In this document: in pieces, positions 15,075-23,886 of the stretch
Position numbering within the stretch: position 1 is the first letter of the stretch
Layout of the letters: every line of letters begins with the position of its first letter
Assembly: GCF_009711405.1 (NCBI RefSeq)
Contig: NZ_SMLW01000654.1
Coordinates: 1-36,819 of the forward strand
Source of the DNA: Fulvivirga kasyanovii
GTDB lineage: Bacteria > Bacteroidota > Bacteroidia > Cytophagales > Cyclobacteriaceae
Direction: 5' to 3'
DNA length: 36,819 nt
Made by a program: the position numbers and the translations under genes
The notes under the pieces: model-generated
Database searches by the model: none
The model's input: the letters and a program-made list of their open reading frames with translations, nothing else
Told to the model about the DNA's origin: nothing

Positions 15075-15791
15075 ATGAGAATATTACTTGCCACTCTGCT
15101 TCTGACCTTGTTTACTATCAATGGTTATGCTCAGAATGAACCTTATCAAATAGATGTCACCAAACTGGACAGTGGGCTTTACCTCTACCATTCTTACGCA
15201 GAATACAAGGGTAATAAAGTCTCTGCCAACGGCATTGTGATTGAGGCAGGTGATAGTGTGGTCGTGATTGATTCGCCCTGGGACAATGAGCAAACCATCC
15301 AGCTTCTTGACTGGGTAGAGGCCGAAATTGTCAAACCGGTAGCGGCTGTGGTAATCACCCACGCACATAACGACAGGATCGGTGGGATTTCAGTGTTGCA
15401 TGAAAGGAATATTAAGACTGTGAGTAGTCAGCTTACAAAAGTTTATGCCCTGAAACGGGGCTTTGAGGCCCCAAAGAAAATATTTGAAAAGGAAACTACT
15501 TTGAATGTAGGGGAAGTGACTGTTAATGTATTTTACCCGGGAGCCGGGCATACTGTAGACAACACTGTGGTTTACATATCTCCTTATGAAGTCCTTTACG
15601 GAGGCTGTTTCATCAAAAGCAGCGGGGCCAAAGACTTGGGCAACATCGAAGATGCCGATCTGGATTCCTGGGGAGGAAGCATCAAAAATATGCAAAGGCG
15701 CTTTCCTGCGCCAAAAATGGTTATACCCGGGCATGGAAATTATACCCCCGGAGCCATTGAAAACACCCTTAAGCTACTCGGATATCAATAG
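15075..15791 (+). CDS. Subclass B1-like metallo-beta-lactamase
   Basis: 238 residues with a signal peptide (about 1-19, ending GYA), so exported to the periplasm. The alpha-beta/beta-alpha fold carries a complete B1 di-zinc site: HAHND gives H96, H98 and D100, H159 is in GAGHTVDN, C178 is in YGGCFIKS, and H220 is in PGHG. K181, three residues after the Cys, is the residue that holds the beta-lactam carboxylate in B1 enzymes. The downstream block GAKDLGNIEDADL is also typical of B1 enzymes. The Cys ligand separates it from glyoxalase II-type hydrolases, which have Asp there. It likely hydrolyses beta-lactams, possibly carbapenems; the spectrum is not predictable here. It is a lone chromosomal gene with no transposon or integron beside it, which suggests an intrinsic gene. 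Confidence 0.88.
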   Translation: MRILLATLLLTLFTINGYAQNEPYQIDVTKLDSGLYLYHSYAEYKGNKVSANGIVIEAGDSVVVIDSPWDNEQTIQLLDWVEAEIVKPVAAVVITHAHNDRIGGISVLHERNIKTVSSQLTKVYALKRGFEAPKKIFEKETTLNVGEVTVNVFYPGAGHTVDNTVVYISPYEVLYGGCFIKSSGAKDLGNIEDADLDSWGGSIKNMQRRFPAPKMVIPGHGNYTPGAIENTLKLLGYQ

Positions 15792-15793
15792 GT

Positions 15794-16600
15794 TTATTGA
15801 AGAGGTGAATTTTCCTCTTTCGCCATTACATTATAAACCATTTTATCCATCATACCCGGAAACCACTTATTGAGGAAAACTGTTATTTTACCCTGAGCGG
15901 TCAGTATCAGATGTTTTTTTCTTTTTTTGGTTGCTTTATAGATGTGCTGGGCACACTCTTCGGCCGTCATCATTTTTTCCTCCTTTCGGGGAGATTCTCC
16001 CTGTTGCGATCCATCAGCAGTTAGCGAGGACTTTCTGATATTGGATGCCGTGAAACCGGGACATGCTGTTAAAACATGAACTCCCTTTTTCAACATCTCT
16101 GTTCGGAGAACCTCTAGAAAGCCTTGAAGGGCAAATTTTGATGCTGAATACCCAGTCCTTCCCGGCAGACCACGATAACCCGCAATAGATGATACACCAA
16201 CAACTGAACCCTTGTTCTCAAGTATGGACGGAAGGCAATACTTTGTGGCATAAAGCACACCATAAAAATTGATGTCCATAACCTGCTTCACCACATTCAG
16301 GTCTACATCCTCAAAAAGTGCCCTCATGGATATACCTGCATTATTGATTAAAATGTCAATCTTTCCATAGTGCTGGATGGCTTCTTCTGCCATCTTCCGA
16401 TTGTCTTCTTCCTTGCTTACATCCGATTGAAAGCCAATAACCTCAATGCCTTGGTTTTGTAACTCCTTTACAGCCTGGTCAAGGGCTTGCTGTTTTCGGC
16501 CGGTGATCATGATCTTTGATCCGTTTTTACCAAACACTTCTGCCAAAGCCTTGCCTATCCCGGAAGACCCGCCTGTAATTACTACAACTTTATTTTTCAT
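15794..16600 (-). CDS. Short-chain dehydrogenase/reductase
   Basis: 268 residues, classical SDR fold. Seen: the nucleotide-binding TGGSSGIG (about residues 9-16), the stabilising NNAG near 87, the catalytic Ser in VGVSSIAG near 140, and YSASK with catalytic Tyr and Lys near 153-157. An R in ITGRK after the second strand suggests NADPH preference. The C-terminal part (FLNKWFPGMMDKMVYNVM) resembles DHRS7-like SDRs that act on lipophilic substrates; the substrate is not predictable. The 3' end lies 2 bp from the convergent lactamase gene. It is divergent from the acyltransferase gene at 16727. Confidence 0.9.
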   Translation of the reverse strand: MKNKVVVITGGSSGIGKALAEVFGKNGSKIMITGRKQQALDQAVKELQNQGIEVIGFQSDVSKEEDNRKMAEEAIQHYGKIDILINNAGISMRALFEDVDLNVVKQVMDINFYGVLYATKYCLPSILENKGSVVGVSSIAGYRGLPGRTGYSASKFALQGFLEVLRTEMLKKGVHVLTACPGFTASNIRKSSLTADGSQQGESPRKEEKMMTAEECAQHIYKATKKRKKHLILTAQGKITVFLNKWFPGMMDKMVYNVMAKEENSPLQ

Positions 16601-16726
16601 GAGGCTATTTTAAGTGGTTTGCAGTATTCAAAGATAGGAGATGTTATGCTTACTGAAACAATTGATTCTGTTTTGTTTAATCCATGTTCTTAGGAATTGC
16701 CTATTTTTGGCTGATTTTTGAATATT

Positions 16727-17581
16727 ATGATTCTATTGAAACTCTTCTCACGGCTGCCCATGTGGCTGCTCTATGTCCTTTCAGACCTCATGTTTGTGGC
16801 GGTATATTATCTGGCAGGATACCGAAGGCGGGTGGTAGCCACCAACATCAGAAACTCATTCCCCGATATGTCTGAGCAAGAGGTAAAAGTGGTTGTGAAG
16901 GAGTTTTACCGACGGTTTATGGACTTTACTATGGAGACGCTCAAAGCCTTTACTATTACCAAAGAAGAGCTGACCCGTAGAGTGAAATTCATTAATGTTC
17001 CTGACGTTCAGCCTTATGCTGATAAACACCAGTCCATTCTCGTCATTGCGTCGCACCAGTTTAACTGGGAATGGGCACTGCTCACCGGTTGTATTGTACT
17101 TCCCTTTCCGGTCGATGCTGTTTATCAAAAGCTGTCAAACAAAGGCTTTAACGATCTCATGCTCAATACACGATCAAGATTTGGAGGTCAGCCTATAGAG
17201 AAAAGCAATATACTCCGGGCGGTGCTGAAATCACCTGACAGGTTAAGAGCACTGGGCATAGTTGCGGACCAGTCACCCAGAAGAAAATCACCCAAATACT
17301 GGACTCACTTCCTGAACCAGGAAACTGCCTTCTTTCTTGGGCCGGAGCAGATTGCCAAACTGGCAAAATACCCAACGTTCTTTTTTAAAGTCAACAGGGT
17401 TAAAAGAGGGTATTATACCGTGGAGCTCGTGAAATTAACAGAACCGCCTTACGGGAAAACTGATCATTCGATTTTGGAAGCCTATGCAAAAGCCACTGAA
17501 GCCTTGGTAAAGGAAGACCCTGCAGGGTATCTATGGTCACATAAACGCTGGAAGCTAAAGAAAGAGGAGGCAGGAGATTAG
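16727..17581 (+). CDS. LpxL/HtrB-like lysophospholipid acyltransferase
   Basis: 284 residues from the ATG at 16727. A TTG three codons upstream (16718) is possible but less likely. An N-terminal membrane segment (about 5-27) anchors the protein to the inner membrane. The catalytic HX4E motif is in ASHQFNWEW (H110, E115), followed by the ADQSP block used in acyl-acceptor binding. This family adds secondary acyl chains to Kdo2-lipid A or makes related O-acylated aminolipids; Bacteroidota carry several paralogues, so the acceptor is uncertain. The gene is a single unit, followed by a hairpin at 17637. Confidence 0.88.
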   Translation: MILLKLFSRLPMWLLYVLSDLMFVAVYYLAGYRRRVVATNIRNSFPDMSEQEVKVVVKEFYRRFMDFTMETLKAFTITKEELTRRVKFINVPDVQPYADKHQSILVIASHQFNWEWALLTGCIVLPFPVDAVYQKLSNKGFNDLMLNTRSRFGGQPIEKSNILRAVLKSPDRLRALGIVADQSPRRKSPKYWTHFLNQETAFFLGPEQIAKLAKYPTFFFKVNRVKRGYYTVELVKLTEPPYGKTDHSILEAYAKATEALVKEDPAGYLWSHKRWKLKKEEAGD

Positions 17582-17636
17582 GAACTGTTCAAGAAATCAG
17601 ATGCTGGGAAAGTCGGGAGACCAACGATATAAAATT

Positions 17637-17663
17637 GGAGCCCGACCCATGATTCCGGGCTCC
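17637..17663 (-). terminator. Terminator for the PLP-enzyme gene
   Basis: Eight-bp arms GGAGCCCG (17637-17644) and CGGGCTCC (17656-17663), 11-nt loop. On the minus strand the hairpin is followed by AATTTTAT, so it reads as a terminator for the gene ending at 17685. The plus-strand side lacks a T-tract. Confidence 0.75.
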
Positions 17664-17684
17664 GTCAGCGGTTTAGGCCAACTA

Positions 17685-18938
17685 TTAACTCGTTTGTACT
17701 TTTTCCAGTGCTTGTTTGATATCCCAAATGATATCCTTATAATTTTCCACGCCCACCGATAAGCGTATCATCTTATCTGTTATCGACATTTTTTTCCTCA
17801 GTTCCGGGTCCACGTCAGCATGAGTCATGGTAGCAGGGTGTTCCGCAAGACTTTCGGTGCTGCCCAGACTTACTGCCAGTTTGATGAGTTTCATGCTATT
17901 CAAAAATTTGAAGGCTTCTTTTTCCCCACCTTTAATGTCAAAAGATAACATGGCACCATTACTCTTACTTTGCCTTTGGTGGATTTCATACTGGCGGCCA
18001 TCTTCCGGAGTGATATTTCCCAGGTAGTACACCTTTTCCACTAAAGGATGCTGGTTTAAGAATTCAGCCACCTTTTCAGCATTTGCGGCCTGCTGGTCCA
18101 TCCGCACTTTTAAAGTTTCCAGGCTTCTCATGAGCAACCAGCCGGTCCAGGGGCCGGCCATGCAGCCAAGGAATGTCCGTAGTACTTTTACCCTGCCGAT
18201 CAGTTCTTTGGAGCCGAGGCAGGCGCCGGCAATCACATCGCTATGCCCACCTATGTATTTTGTGGCAGAATATATGACCAGGTCAGCCCCATGCTCAAGC
18301 GGGTGTTGCCAGAGTGGACCCATATAGGTATTGTCAACGGCCATGTAAACTTGCTTATCTGCCGTGGAGTATTGCTGGGCTACAGCTTTGTACATGGCGA
18401 TATCAATGAGTGCATTGGTTGGGTTTGCCGGTGTTTCCAGGTAGATAAACGCCAGTTTACTGCCATGCTCATGGTTTTGAAGTTTTTCAAGTACCTCTTC
18501 CCGGGTGTCATATGCCGTTACACCCAGCGTATGGATGCCAAATGAAGGAAGTATTTTAGAAATAAAATGATCCGTGCCGCCATAAACCGGGCTGGAATAT
18601 AATACAAGGTCTCCTGGCTTTAAAAACTCAAGTAGCGTAGTGCTTATGGCCGACATACCACTTTCAAATACCGCTGCATCCTCGGCTTTATCCCATAGAG
18701 TAAGCCGGTTTTCCAGTATTTCCAAGTCAGGATTGTTCAGCCTGCTGTAAATAAGGCCAAGCTCTTCATCCGGGTGTTTCTCGCGCAGGCCGTAAGCCAC
18801 TTCAAAGAAATTCTTGCCTTCCTCAGCGTTTTTAAACACAAATGTTGAGGTTTGGAATATAGGACACTTTATGGCTCCCTCCGAAAGTTCCGGTTTGTAG
18901 CCATAAGACATCATTAAGCTTTCAGGTGAAAGGTTCAT
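17685..18938 (-). CDS. Cys/Met-metabolism PLP enzyme, methionine gamma-lyase or cystathionine type
   Basis: 417 residues, fold-type I PLP enzyme of the trans-sulfuration family. Seen: YSRLNNPDLEILE phosphate/dimer contact, ESGMSAIST, the substrate-side tyrosine region SSPVYGGTDHF, ETPANPT, and the PLP lysine K227 in YSATKYIGGHSD. The C-terminus has SLGSTESLAEHPATMTH, with S/T at the carboxylate-binding site. Members cleave or form C-S bonds: methionine gamma-lyase, cystathionine beta/gamma-lyase or gamma-synthase. The Cys after YG that marks many methionine gamma-lyases is Gly here, so the exact reaction is open. Divergent from an Lrp/AsnC regulator, as in the mdeA-mdeR arrangement of Pseudomonas putida, which hints at amino-acid-controlled degradation of a sulfur amino acid. 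Confidence 0.88.
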   Translation of the reverse strand: MNLSPESLMMSYGYKPELSEGAIKCPIFQTSTFVFKNAEEGKNFFEVAYGLREKHPDEELGLIYSRLNNPDLEILENRLTLWDKAEDAAVFESGMSAISTTLLEFLKPGDLVLYSSPVYGGTDHFISKILPSFGIHTLGVTAYDTREEVLEKLQNHEHGSKLAFIYLETPANPTNALIDIAMYKAVAQQYSTADKQVYMAVDNTYMGPLWQHPLEHGADLVIYSATKYIGGHSDVIAGACLGSKELIGRVKVLRTFLGCMAGPWTGWLLMRSLETLKVRMDQQAANAEKVAEFLNQHPLVEKVYYLGNITPEDGRQYEIHQRQSKSNGAMLSFDIKGGEKEAFKFLNSMKLIKLAVSLGSTESLAEHPATMTHADVDPELRKKMSITDKMIRLSVGVENYKDIIWDIKQALEKVQTS

Positions 18939-18985
18939 TGCTATGTTGTTTTAAAATTCGCAATGAATCTGGTGTTTTATTCTGT

Positions 18986-19047
18986 AAAAGTAAATAAGTA
19001 TGGAAAATACATCTAATATTATTAATTTGGTGGTTTAATTTACTTTT
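18986..19047. promoter_or_regulatory. Paired inverted sites in the Lrp / PLP-enzyme intergenic region
   Basis: AAAAGTAAAT (18986-18995) and its exact reverse complement ATTTACTTTT (19038-19047) lie 52 bp apart centre to centre, close to five helical turns. They sit in the 132-bp gap between the two divergent starts. Lrp/AsnC proteins bind multiple AT-rich half-sites in helical phase and wrap DNA, so these are good candidate binding sites for control of both genes. The flanks are AT-rich, so chance similarity is possible. Confidence 0.5.
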
Positions 19048-19070
19048 TAGATATTATTTAAGGGCTCCAT

Positions 19071-19553
19071 ATGGAAAATATATCTTTTCTCAAACTTGAT
19101 CAGCTTGACCTGAAATTACTTGACCTGCTCCAACGCGATGCAAAAATGAAACACAAAGAACTGGCGGCGGAGCTAAACCTCACGGTGACACCAGTTTATG
19201 AGCGAATTAAAAGACTTGAAAGGACTGGTGTTATTCAGAAATACGTGGCACTGCTGGATCGTAATAAAATTGATCGCGAGCTGATAGCTTTCTGTATGGT
19301 AAAACTGGAAAAACACTCATTGCCTAACCTCAAGGTCTTTGAAGAAAAGATATTGAATATCCCGGAAATAATGGAGTGCTTTCATTTGGCCGGTGAGTAC
19401 GACTATATACTCAAGGTAGCCGTCAAAGATATGAACGCCTACCAGGAGTTTACGGTCAAAAAGCTTTCTGTCATCGAAGGAGTAGCCATCATTCATAGCT
19501 CCTTTGCCATGTCCGTACTCAAATCTACTACAGCCTATCCTTTAGGAGAGTAG
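19071..19553 (+). CDS. Lrp/AsnC-family transcriptional regulator
   Basis: 160 residues. The N-terminal AsnC-type winged helix-turn-helix (about 8-65) begins LDQLDLKLLDLLQRDAKMKHKELA and has the recognition region LTVTPVYERIKRLERTGVI. The C-terminal RAM/AsnC ligand-binding domain (about 75-155) includes the strand and loop ECFHLAGEYDYILKV, where GxYDY is the family's effector-site motif. These proteins form octamers and sense amino acids. Divergent transcription from the PLP enzyme suggests it regulates that gene and senses a sulfur or other amino acid. The last 12 bp overlap the convergent SNF2 gene. Confidence 0.95.
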   Translation: MENISFLKLDQLDLKLLDLLQRDAKMKHKELAAELNLTVTPVYERIKRLERTGVIQKYVALLDRNKIDRELIAFCMVKLEKHSLPNLKVFEEKILNIPEIMECFHLAGEYDYILKVAVKDMNAYQEFTVKKLSVIEGVAIIHSSFAMSVLKSTTAYPLGE

Positions 19554-22472
19554 GGATTCAATATCCTCTTTCGATAAGCTCTTTACAAAGCTTTCTTCAG
19601 TGGTGATAAGCTCACTGGCAAGTTTTCGCTTGTGCTTCTGAAGCGCCAGTATTTTCTCTTCCACAGTGTTTTTGGAGATGAATTTATAGGTAAATACTTT
19701 GTTCTCCTGACCAATACGGTGTGCCCGGTCAACAGCCTGTGCTTCTATAGCAGGGTTCCACCATGGATCCAGTATAAACACATAATCTGCCTTTGTGAGG
19801 TTTAAACCAAGACCCCCTGCTTTCAAAGAAATAAGGAAAACCTTTAGTGATGCATCGTTTTGGAACCTTTCTACCTGAGCCTGACGATCTTTTGTAGACC
19901 CGTCCAGATAAGCAAAATCTATATTCTTTTCTTTCAGGTGCTCGGCAAGTATGGACAAGTGCTTTACAAACTGACTGAAAATCAAAATCTTATGATCATC
20001 GCGAATGGCATTGTCCAACTTGAGTATTACATCCTGCATTTTACCGGAATCGCCGCTATATTCCAGGTCAACCATCTTCGGGTGATTGGCAATCTGGCGA
20101 AGTTTGGTAAGACCCTGAAGCAATAGTAGCTGCGACTTATTAAGTCCTTGCATCTCAATATTTTCAAGGATCTTATTTCTGTAATAAGATTTTACCTTGT
20201 CGTATTCTTTCTCCTGGGAAGGGGTAAGATCGCTGTATTGGACGTTCTCTACTTTTTCAGGAAGTTCGGTTGCTACCTGGGACTTATGCCTGCGCAGAAT
20301 GAACGGTTTAATAATTGCATTGAGCTTTCTGGTTTTTTCCTCATCATTCTTCTTCTCAATAGGGTTGAGGAACTCATTTTTAAAGAATGACTGCGAACCC
20401 AGAAGTCCAGGATTAATAAAGTTCATTTGTGACCAAAGGTCCATAGTGCTGTTTTCCAGCGGTGTACCCGTTAGGATTAGCCTGCTGCGTGAGTTAAGCT
20501 GTCTTACAGCTTTTGCTATGTTCGAAGCAGGGTTCTTTATGGCCTGGGATTCATCCAGGATTACATAGTTGAAATAATAATCCGTGAGCAAATCAATGTC
20601 AAGCCTCACTATACCGTAAGATGTGATGATGACATCATACTTGGCAAACTTTTCAGGGTTTTTGTCCCTGTTGGTTCCGGTATAGGTGAAAACCTTCAAT
20701 TTTGGGGTGAATTTCTTGGCCTCAGCCTCCCAGTTATATACCAGTGATGTAGGCATGATGAGGAGAGAAGCACCCTGTGCCCCGGCTTCTTTTTGAGATA
20801 GCAGCATGGTCAGGGTTTGTACTGTCTTACCAAGACCCATGTCATCAGCAAGGCAGCCTCCAAATTTGTATTGGTTAAGGAAGTGCAACCAGTTGTAGCC
20901 GGCAAGCTGATAAGGTCGTAGTTTTCCTTTGAAATTCTTAGGTATAGGAGCATCTTCAATAGTCTCGAAGCCTTTAAGCGATTCGAGTTTTTTGCTCATG
21001 GTAACCTTGGCCAGATTGCCGTTCTCCAGGTCCTGGACTAAGGCAAGGTGGTGTTTTTTAAGCTTCGGATCGCCATTTTCATCTTCCTCAGAGAAGGCAA
21101 ACAGCTCCGAATATTCGTTCAGCCACGATTCCGGTATTACTGCAATCTCCCCGTTTGGCAGCTCCAGTTCCATTTTCTTTTTACTGATCAGTTTGCGGAG
21201 CTCTTTAAAGGAGATCTCATACTTGCCAAACTGTATTACAGCGTGAATATCAAACCAGTCGATATTCTCCCTTACCTCAACACTGATCTTGTATTCACCA
21301 ATGAAGTACTTCTTGGATGACTTTCCTTTTTGATCTATAATGAACTTGCGACGCTCCAGTTCTTCCCGGTATTCGTCTAACCATGCAAAAGCAGTGGTTT
21401 TGGAAATGGCGGCTTTGGAATTCCTGATAGGAAGCCCGGAGCCGGTCATAAATTGGATGATCTCTTTTTCATCGTCCAGTTTACGCGCTACCCTGTGGAA
21501 AGTGTAATTGTCTCCCTGCTTATCAACGGAAACACTTACAGGGCCAATGTTGCTTGCCTTGAATTTGAAAGGCCCATACTGGAAGGATAGCTCCAGAAGG
21601 ATTTTTTCGTTTTCTTCAGTTGCCTGCCCATTGTTGTTGTCCCCAAATAATGACATACTTGTACCACTACCGGCCAGCTCAGATATGGTCAGAATGGGAA
21701 TGGGATTGTAGCGTTCACTATTGATCTCAAAGCCTTTGGCATAAACGTCAAAGGAGGCGATAAGCGGAGCCACAAACTTATTATAGTAAGTTTCTTCAAC
21801 GTTTTTGGGGATCACTATAAACTTCTTGTTCAGAAAAGGCGCCAGTTTCTTGCCGTCAACATCCTTTTCAAAGGAGTATAGCTTGCCTTCAAGCACCATC
21901 CAGGCCGGACTTTTACAAATAATATACGCCCCTTTATATTGAAAATCCACTTTCTCTCCATTGTATTTTATGGTAGGGAAGTAGTGGGTGTTTTCTTCGT
22001 TTCTTCTAAAATGGAAAAGGACAGTTGCTTTTTGCTCCAGCACTTCTATTTTTTTCCATGCAGGCTCACCATCATTGCCCATTTCATACAGCCATTTGCC
22101 CTGTATCCTTTCCAATATTCTGGATCGCCTTCTTTCCAGATAATTTTCTATTTCTGATTTAAGAAGGTCGTTGTTTTTACCATTGTCATATATTTTAGGA
22201 AAAAACTCCTCAGGCTTTACATTCTTTTTATTGAAATGCTTGATCACTGCTTCCTGCTGCATCTGGTCCATAAGCTCTATAAGCTCATAATCGGTATTGT
22301 CTAAGCGGGATGCAAACTCCTTTGCATTTTTGGAAGAGATGTTTTGGTGTTGTAGCGTTAGTTTGCCTTTATCGTCAAGATGCACCACGAATGACTCGAA
22401 TATGTATCCAAGATATTCGTGTTCATATAACGAGTATATGATTTGGAATGGTTGGGCTGCTGATATCTTCAT
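19542..22472 (-). CDS. SNF2-family DNA-dependent ATPase (helicase-like)
   Basis: 976 residues. The N-terminal half (about 1-500) is the poorly conserved accessory region usual in bacterial SNF2 proteins; no SWIM zinc finger is visible. The SNF2 motor follows: motif Q region LRPYQLAGYNWL, motif I DDMGLGKT (about 540-550), motif II DESQ (about 638; DEAH-like with SQ), LTGTPLEN, then the second RecA lobe with FSQFVKHL, YLDGST, LISLKAGGLGLNLT and the motif VI DRAHRIGQ (about 915). It should translocate on double-stranded DNA and remodel protein-DNA or RNAP complexes (RapA-like group). It stands alone, with no methylase or nuclease partner nearby, so there is no sign of a DISARM-like or restriction defence locus. 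Confidence 0.95.
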   Translation of the reverse strand: MKISAAQPFQIIYSLYEHEYLGYIFESFVVHLDDKGKLTLQHQNISSKNAKEFASRLDNTDYELIELMDQMQQEAVIKHFNKKNVKPEEFFPKIYDNGKNNDLLKSEIENYLERRRSRILERIQGKWLYEMGNDGEPAWKKIEVLEQKATVLFHFRRNEENTHYFPTIKYNGEKVDFQYKGAYIICKSPAWMVLEGKLYSFEKDVDGKKLAPFLNKKFIVIPKNVEETYYNKFVAPLIASFDVYAKGFEINSERYNPIPILTISELAGSGTSMSLFGDNNNGQATEENEKILLELSFQYGPFKFKASNIGPVSVSVDKQGDNYTFHRVARKLDDEKEIIQFMTGSGLPIRNSKAAISKTTAFAWLDEYREELERRKFIIDQKGKSSKKYFIGEYKISVEVRENIDWFDIHAVIQFGKYEISFKELRKLISKKKMELELPNGEIAVIPESWLNEYSELFAFSEEDENGDPKLKKHHLALVQDLENGNLAKVTMSKKLESLKGFETIEDAPIPKNFKGKLRPYQLAGYNWLHFLNQYKFGGCLADDMGLGKTVQTLTMLLSQKEAGAQGASLLIMPTSLVYNWEAEAKKFTPKLKVFTYTGTNRDKNPEKFAKYDVIITSYGIVRLDIDLLTDYYFNYVILDESQAIKNPASNIAKAVRQLNSRSRLILTGTPLENSTMDLWSQMNFINPGLLGSQSFFKNEFLNPIEKKNDEEKTRKLNAIIKPFILRRHKSQVATELPEKVENVQYSDLTPSQEKEYDKVKSYYRNKILENIEMQGLNKSQLLLLQGLTKLRQIANHPKMVDLEYSGDSGKMQDVILKLDNAIRDDHKILIFSQFVKHLSILAEHLKEKNIDFAYLDGSTKDRQAQVERFQNDASLKVFLISLKAGGLGLNLTKADYVFILDPWWNPAIEAQAVDRAHRIGQENKVFTYKFISKNTVEEKILALQKHKRKLASELITTEESFVKSLSKEDIESLLS

Positions 22473-22659
22473 TTTTAGTACACAAACAGAACCCGCAAAT
22501 TAAGAAAAAAACATCATTTTATAGTGGTTTTTTTATTCTAAATCGATCAATATCTAACATGGTCGGTAAAAGAATTTTTTATGCGGATCAGTGGTCTATA
22601 ACGTGGAATTAGCCATTTATGTTATTAATACGTTAATATTTTGTTAGAAAACTTGCATA

Positions 22660-23883
22660 TCAGAGGTTTTCAACGGAGTTATATCTTGTGGCAATTACGG
22701 CCGGTCGGTAGGATATAATGAGGGTGATAAAGATGAGACTGAGGGATGTATAGACGAAGTCTGTAACCTTCATTTCTACAGGATAATTTTCCATCACGGA
22801 AGTTTCCATGCCCATGGAAACAATACCAAATGTCTGTTGAAGCCAGCAGATAAGGCCGCCCAAAACAAGCCCCATAGCAGCACCTCCCAGAGAAATAATA
22901 GCACCTTCTGAAACGAATATGCTTTTTATAAGCCGGTTGCCAGCACCCATGGCATACAGTATGGAGATATCCTTCTTCTTGTCGATGGCAAGCATGGTCA
23001 AAGCAAAGAAAATGTTGATAGAGCCCACAGCCATAATAAAGGAGAATGCAATAAATACGAATAGCTTTTCCAGGTTTAAAAGCTTATACAGGTCAGCATG
23101 CTGCTCTTCATTGTCCAAAACTTTAAAGTCATCACCCAGCTTATCAGTCAGATCCTGTTCTACTTTGTGGATGCTAAATCCTTCTTTTACTTTTATTTCG
23201 AGCGAAGTTCGCTTGTTTCCATAGTCCAGTAAATCGCGGGCAAACTCCAGCGGCACGAATATGTAGTTCTCATCGTAGTTTTTCTCTATGGCGAAAACAC
23301 TGCCCGGCAATATATTTCTGCGGCTGTAAAGATTGCTGATGTCGATGCTGCCCGGCTTTACATCTTTTATATAATGCACCTGAAGCGGATATATGTCACT
23401 TCCCGGCATTATGGAAAGGCTATACTGCACACCCCGGCCTATAATAGCATAGTTTACATCATTTTCTTTCAGCTTCAGCTCACCACTGACAATGGCTGTA
23501 TCTATGCGATTTTGTTCCAGAAAGTTTTCGCTGACCCCTTTGATAGTGGCTACCATATCGGCATCGCGATATTTTACATAGGCATAGTCTTCGATAACCT
23601 CCGTTACAATGTCAACGCCTTCCACATTTTGAATGGCCCGGGACAGACTGTCTGAAAAAATAAATGACTTGCCCTTTGTGGCTTCTATTTTGATTTGAGG
23701 GTCAAATGAGCCATAAAGAGACCTTAGCAGGCCTTCAAGGCCATTAAAAACGGAGAGTACAATGATCAATGCAGCGGTGCATATGGCAACGATGAGCATC
23801 GATATGATGGAGATCACATTGATGAAGTTCCTTTTCCTTTTCGAAAAGAAGTATTTCCGCGCTATGAAAAAAGACAGGTTCAA
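22660..23883 (-). CDS. LolC/LolE-type ABC transporter permease
   Basis: 407 residues with the FtsX/LolCE layout: an N-terminal membrane helix (about 23-50), a large periplasmic domain (about 50-265), and three C-terminal helices (about 277-303, 325-350, 375-398). The N-terminus FFIARKYFFSKRKRNFINVIS is the typical Bacteroidota form of the lipoprotein-release permease. Such permeases extract lipoproteins from the inner membrane with a LolD ATPase; no LolD gene is in the window. It lies 3 bp downstream of rbfA on the same strand and is certainly co-transcribed with it, an arrangement seen widely in the phylum. Confidence 0.9.
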   Translation of the reverse strand: MNLSFFIARKYFFSKRKRNFINVISIISMLIVAICTAALIIVLSVFNGLEGLLRSLYGSFDPQIKIEATKGKSFIFSDSLSRAIQNVEGVDIVTEVIEDYAYVKYRDADMVATIKGVSENFLEQNRIDTAIVSGELKLKENDVNYAIIGRGVQYSLSIMPGSDIYPLQVHYIKDVKPGSIDISNLYSRRNILPGSVFAIEKNYDENYIFVPLEFARDLLDYGNKRTSLEIKVKEGFSIHKVEQDLTDKLGDDFKVLDNEEQHADLYKLLNLEKLFVFIAFSFIMAVGSINIFFALTMLAIDKKKDISILYAMGAGNRLIKSIFVSEGAIISLGGAAMGLVLGGLICWLQQTFGIVSMGMETSVMENYPVEMKVTDFVYTSLSLIFITLIISYRPAVIATRYNSVENL

Positions 23884-23886
23884 AAA

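Noticed and set aside
15075-15791. Glyoxalase II or other MBL-fold hydrolase instead of a beta-lactamase
   Set aside because: The second zinc site has Cys (YGGCFIKS) with Lys three residues on, and the signal peptide marks export; both are B1 features.
16718-16726. TTG start for the acyltransferase at 16718
   Set aside because: An ATG three codons downstream gives a normal N-terminus and needs no rare start.
19542-22472. SNF2 gene as part of a phage-defence island
   Set aside because: No methylase, nuclease, phospholipase or other defence partner lies on either side; neighbours are housekeeping genes.
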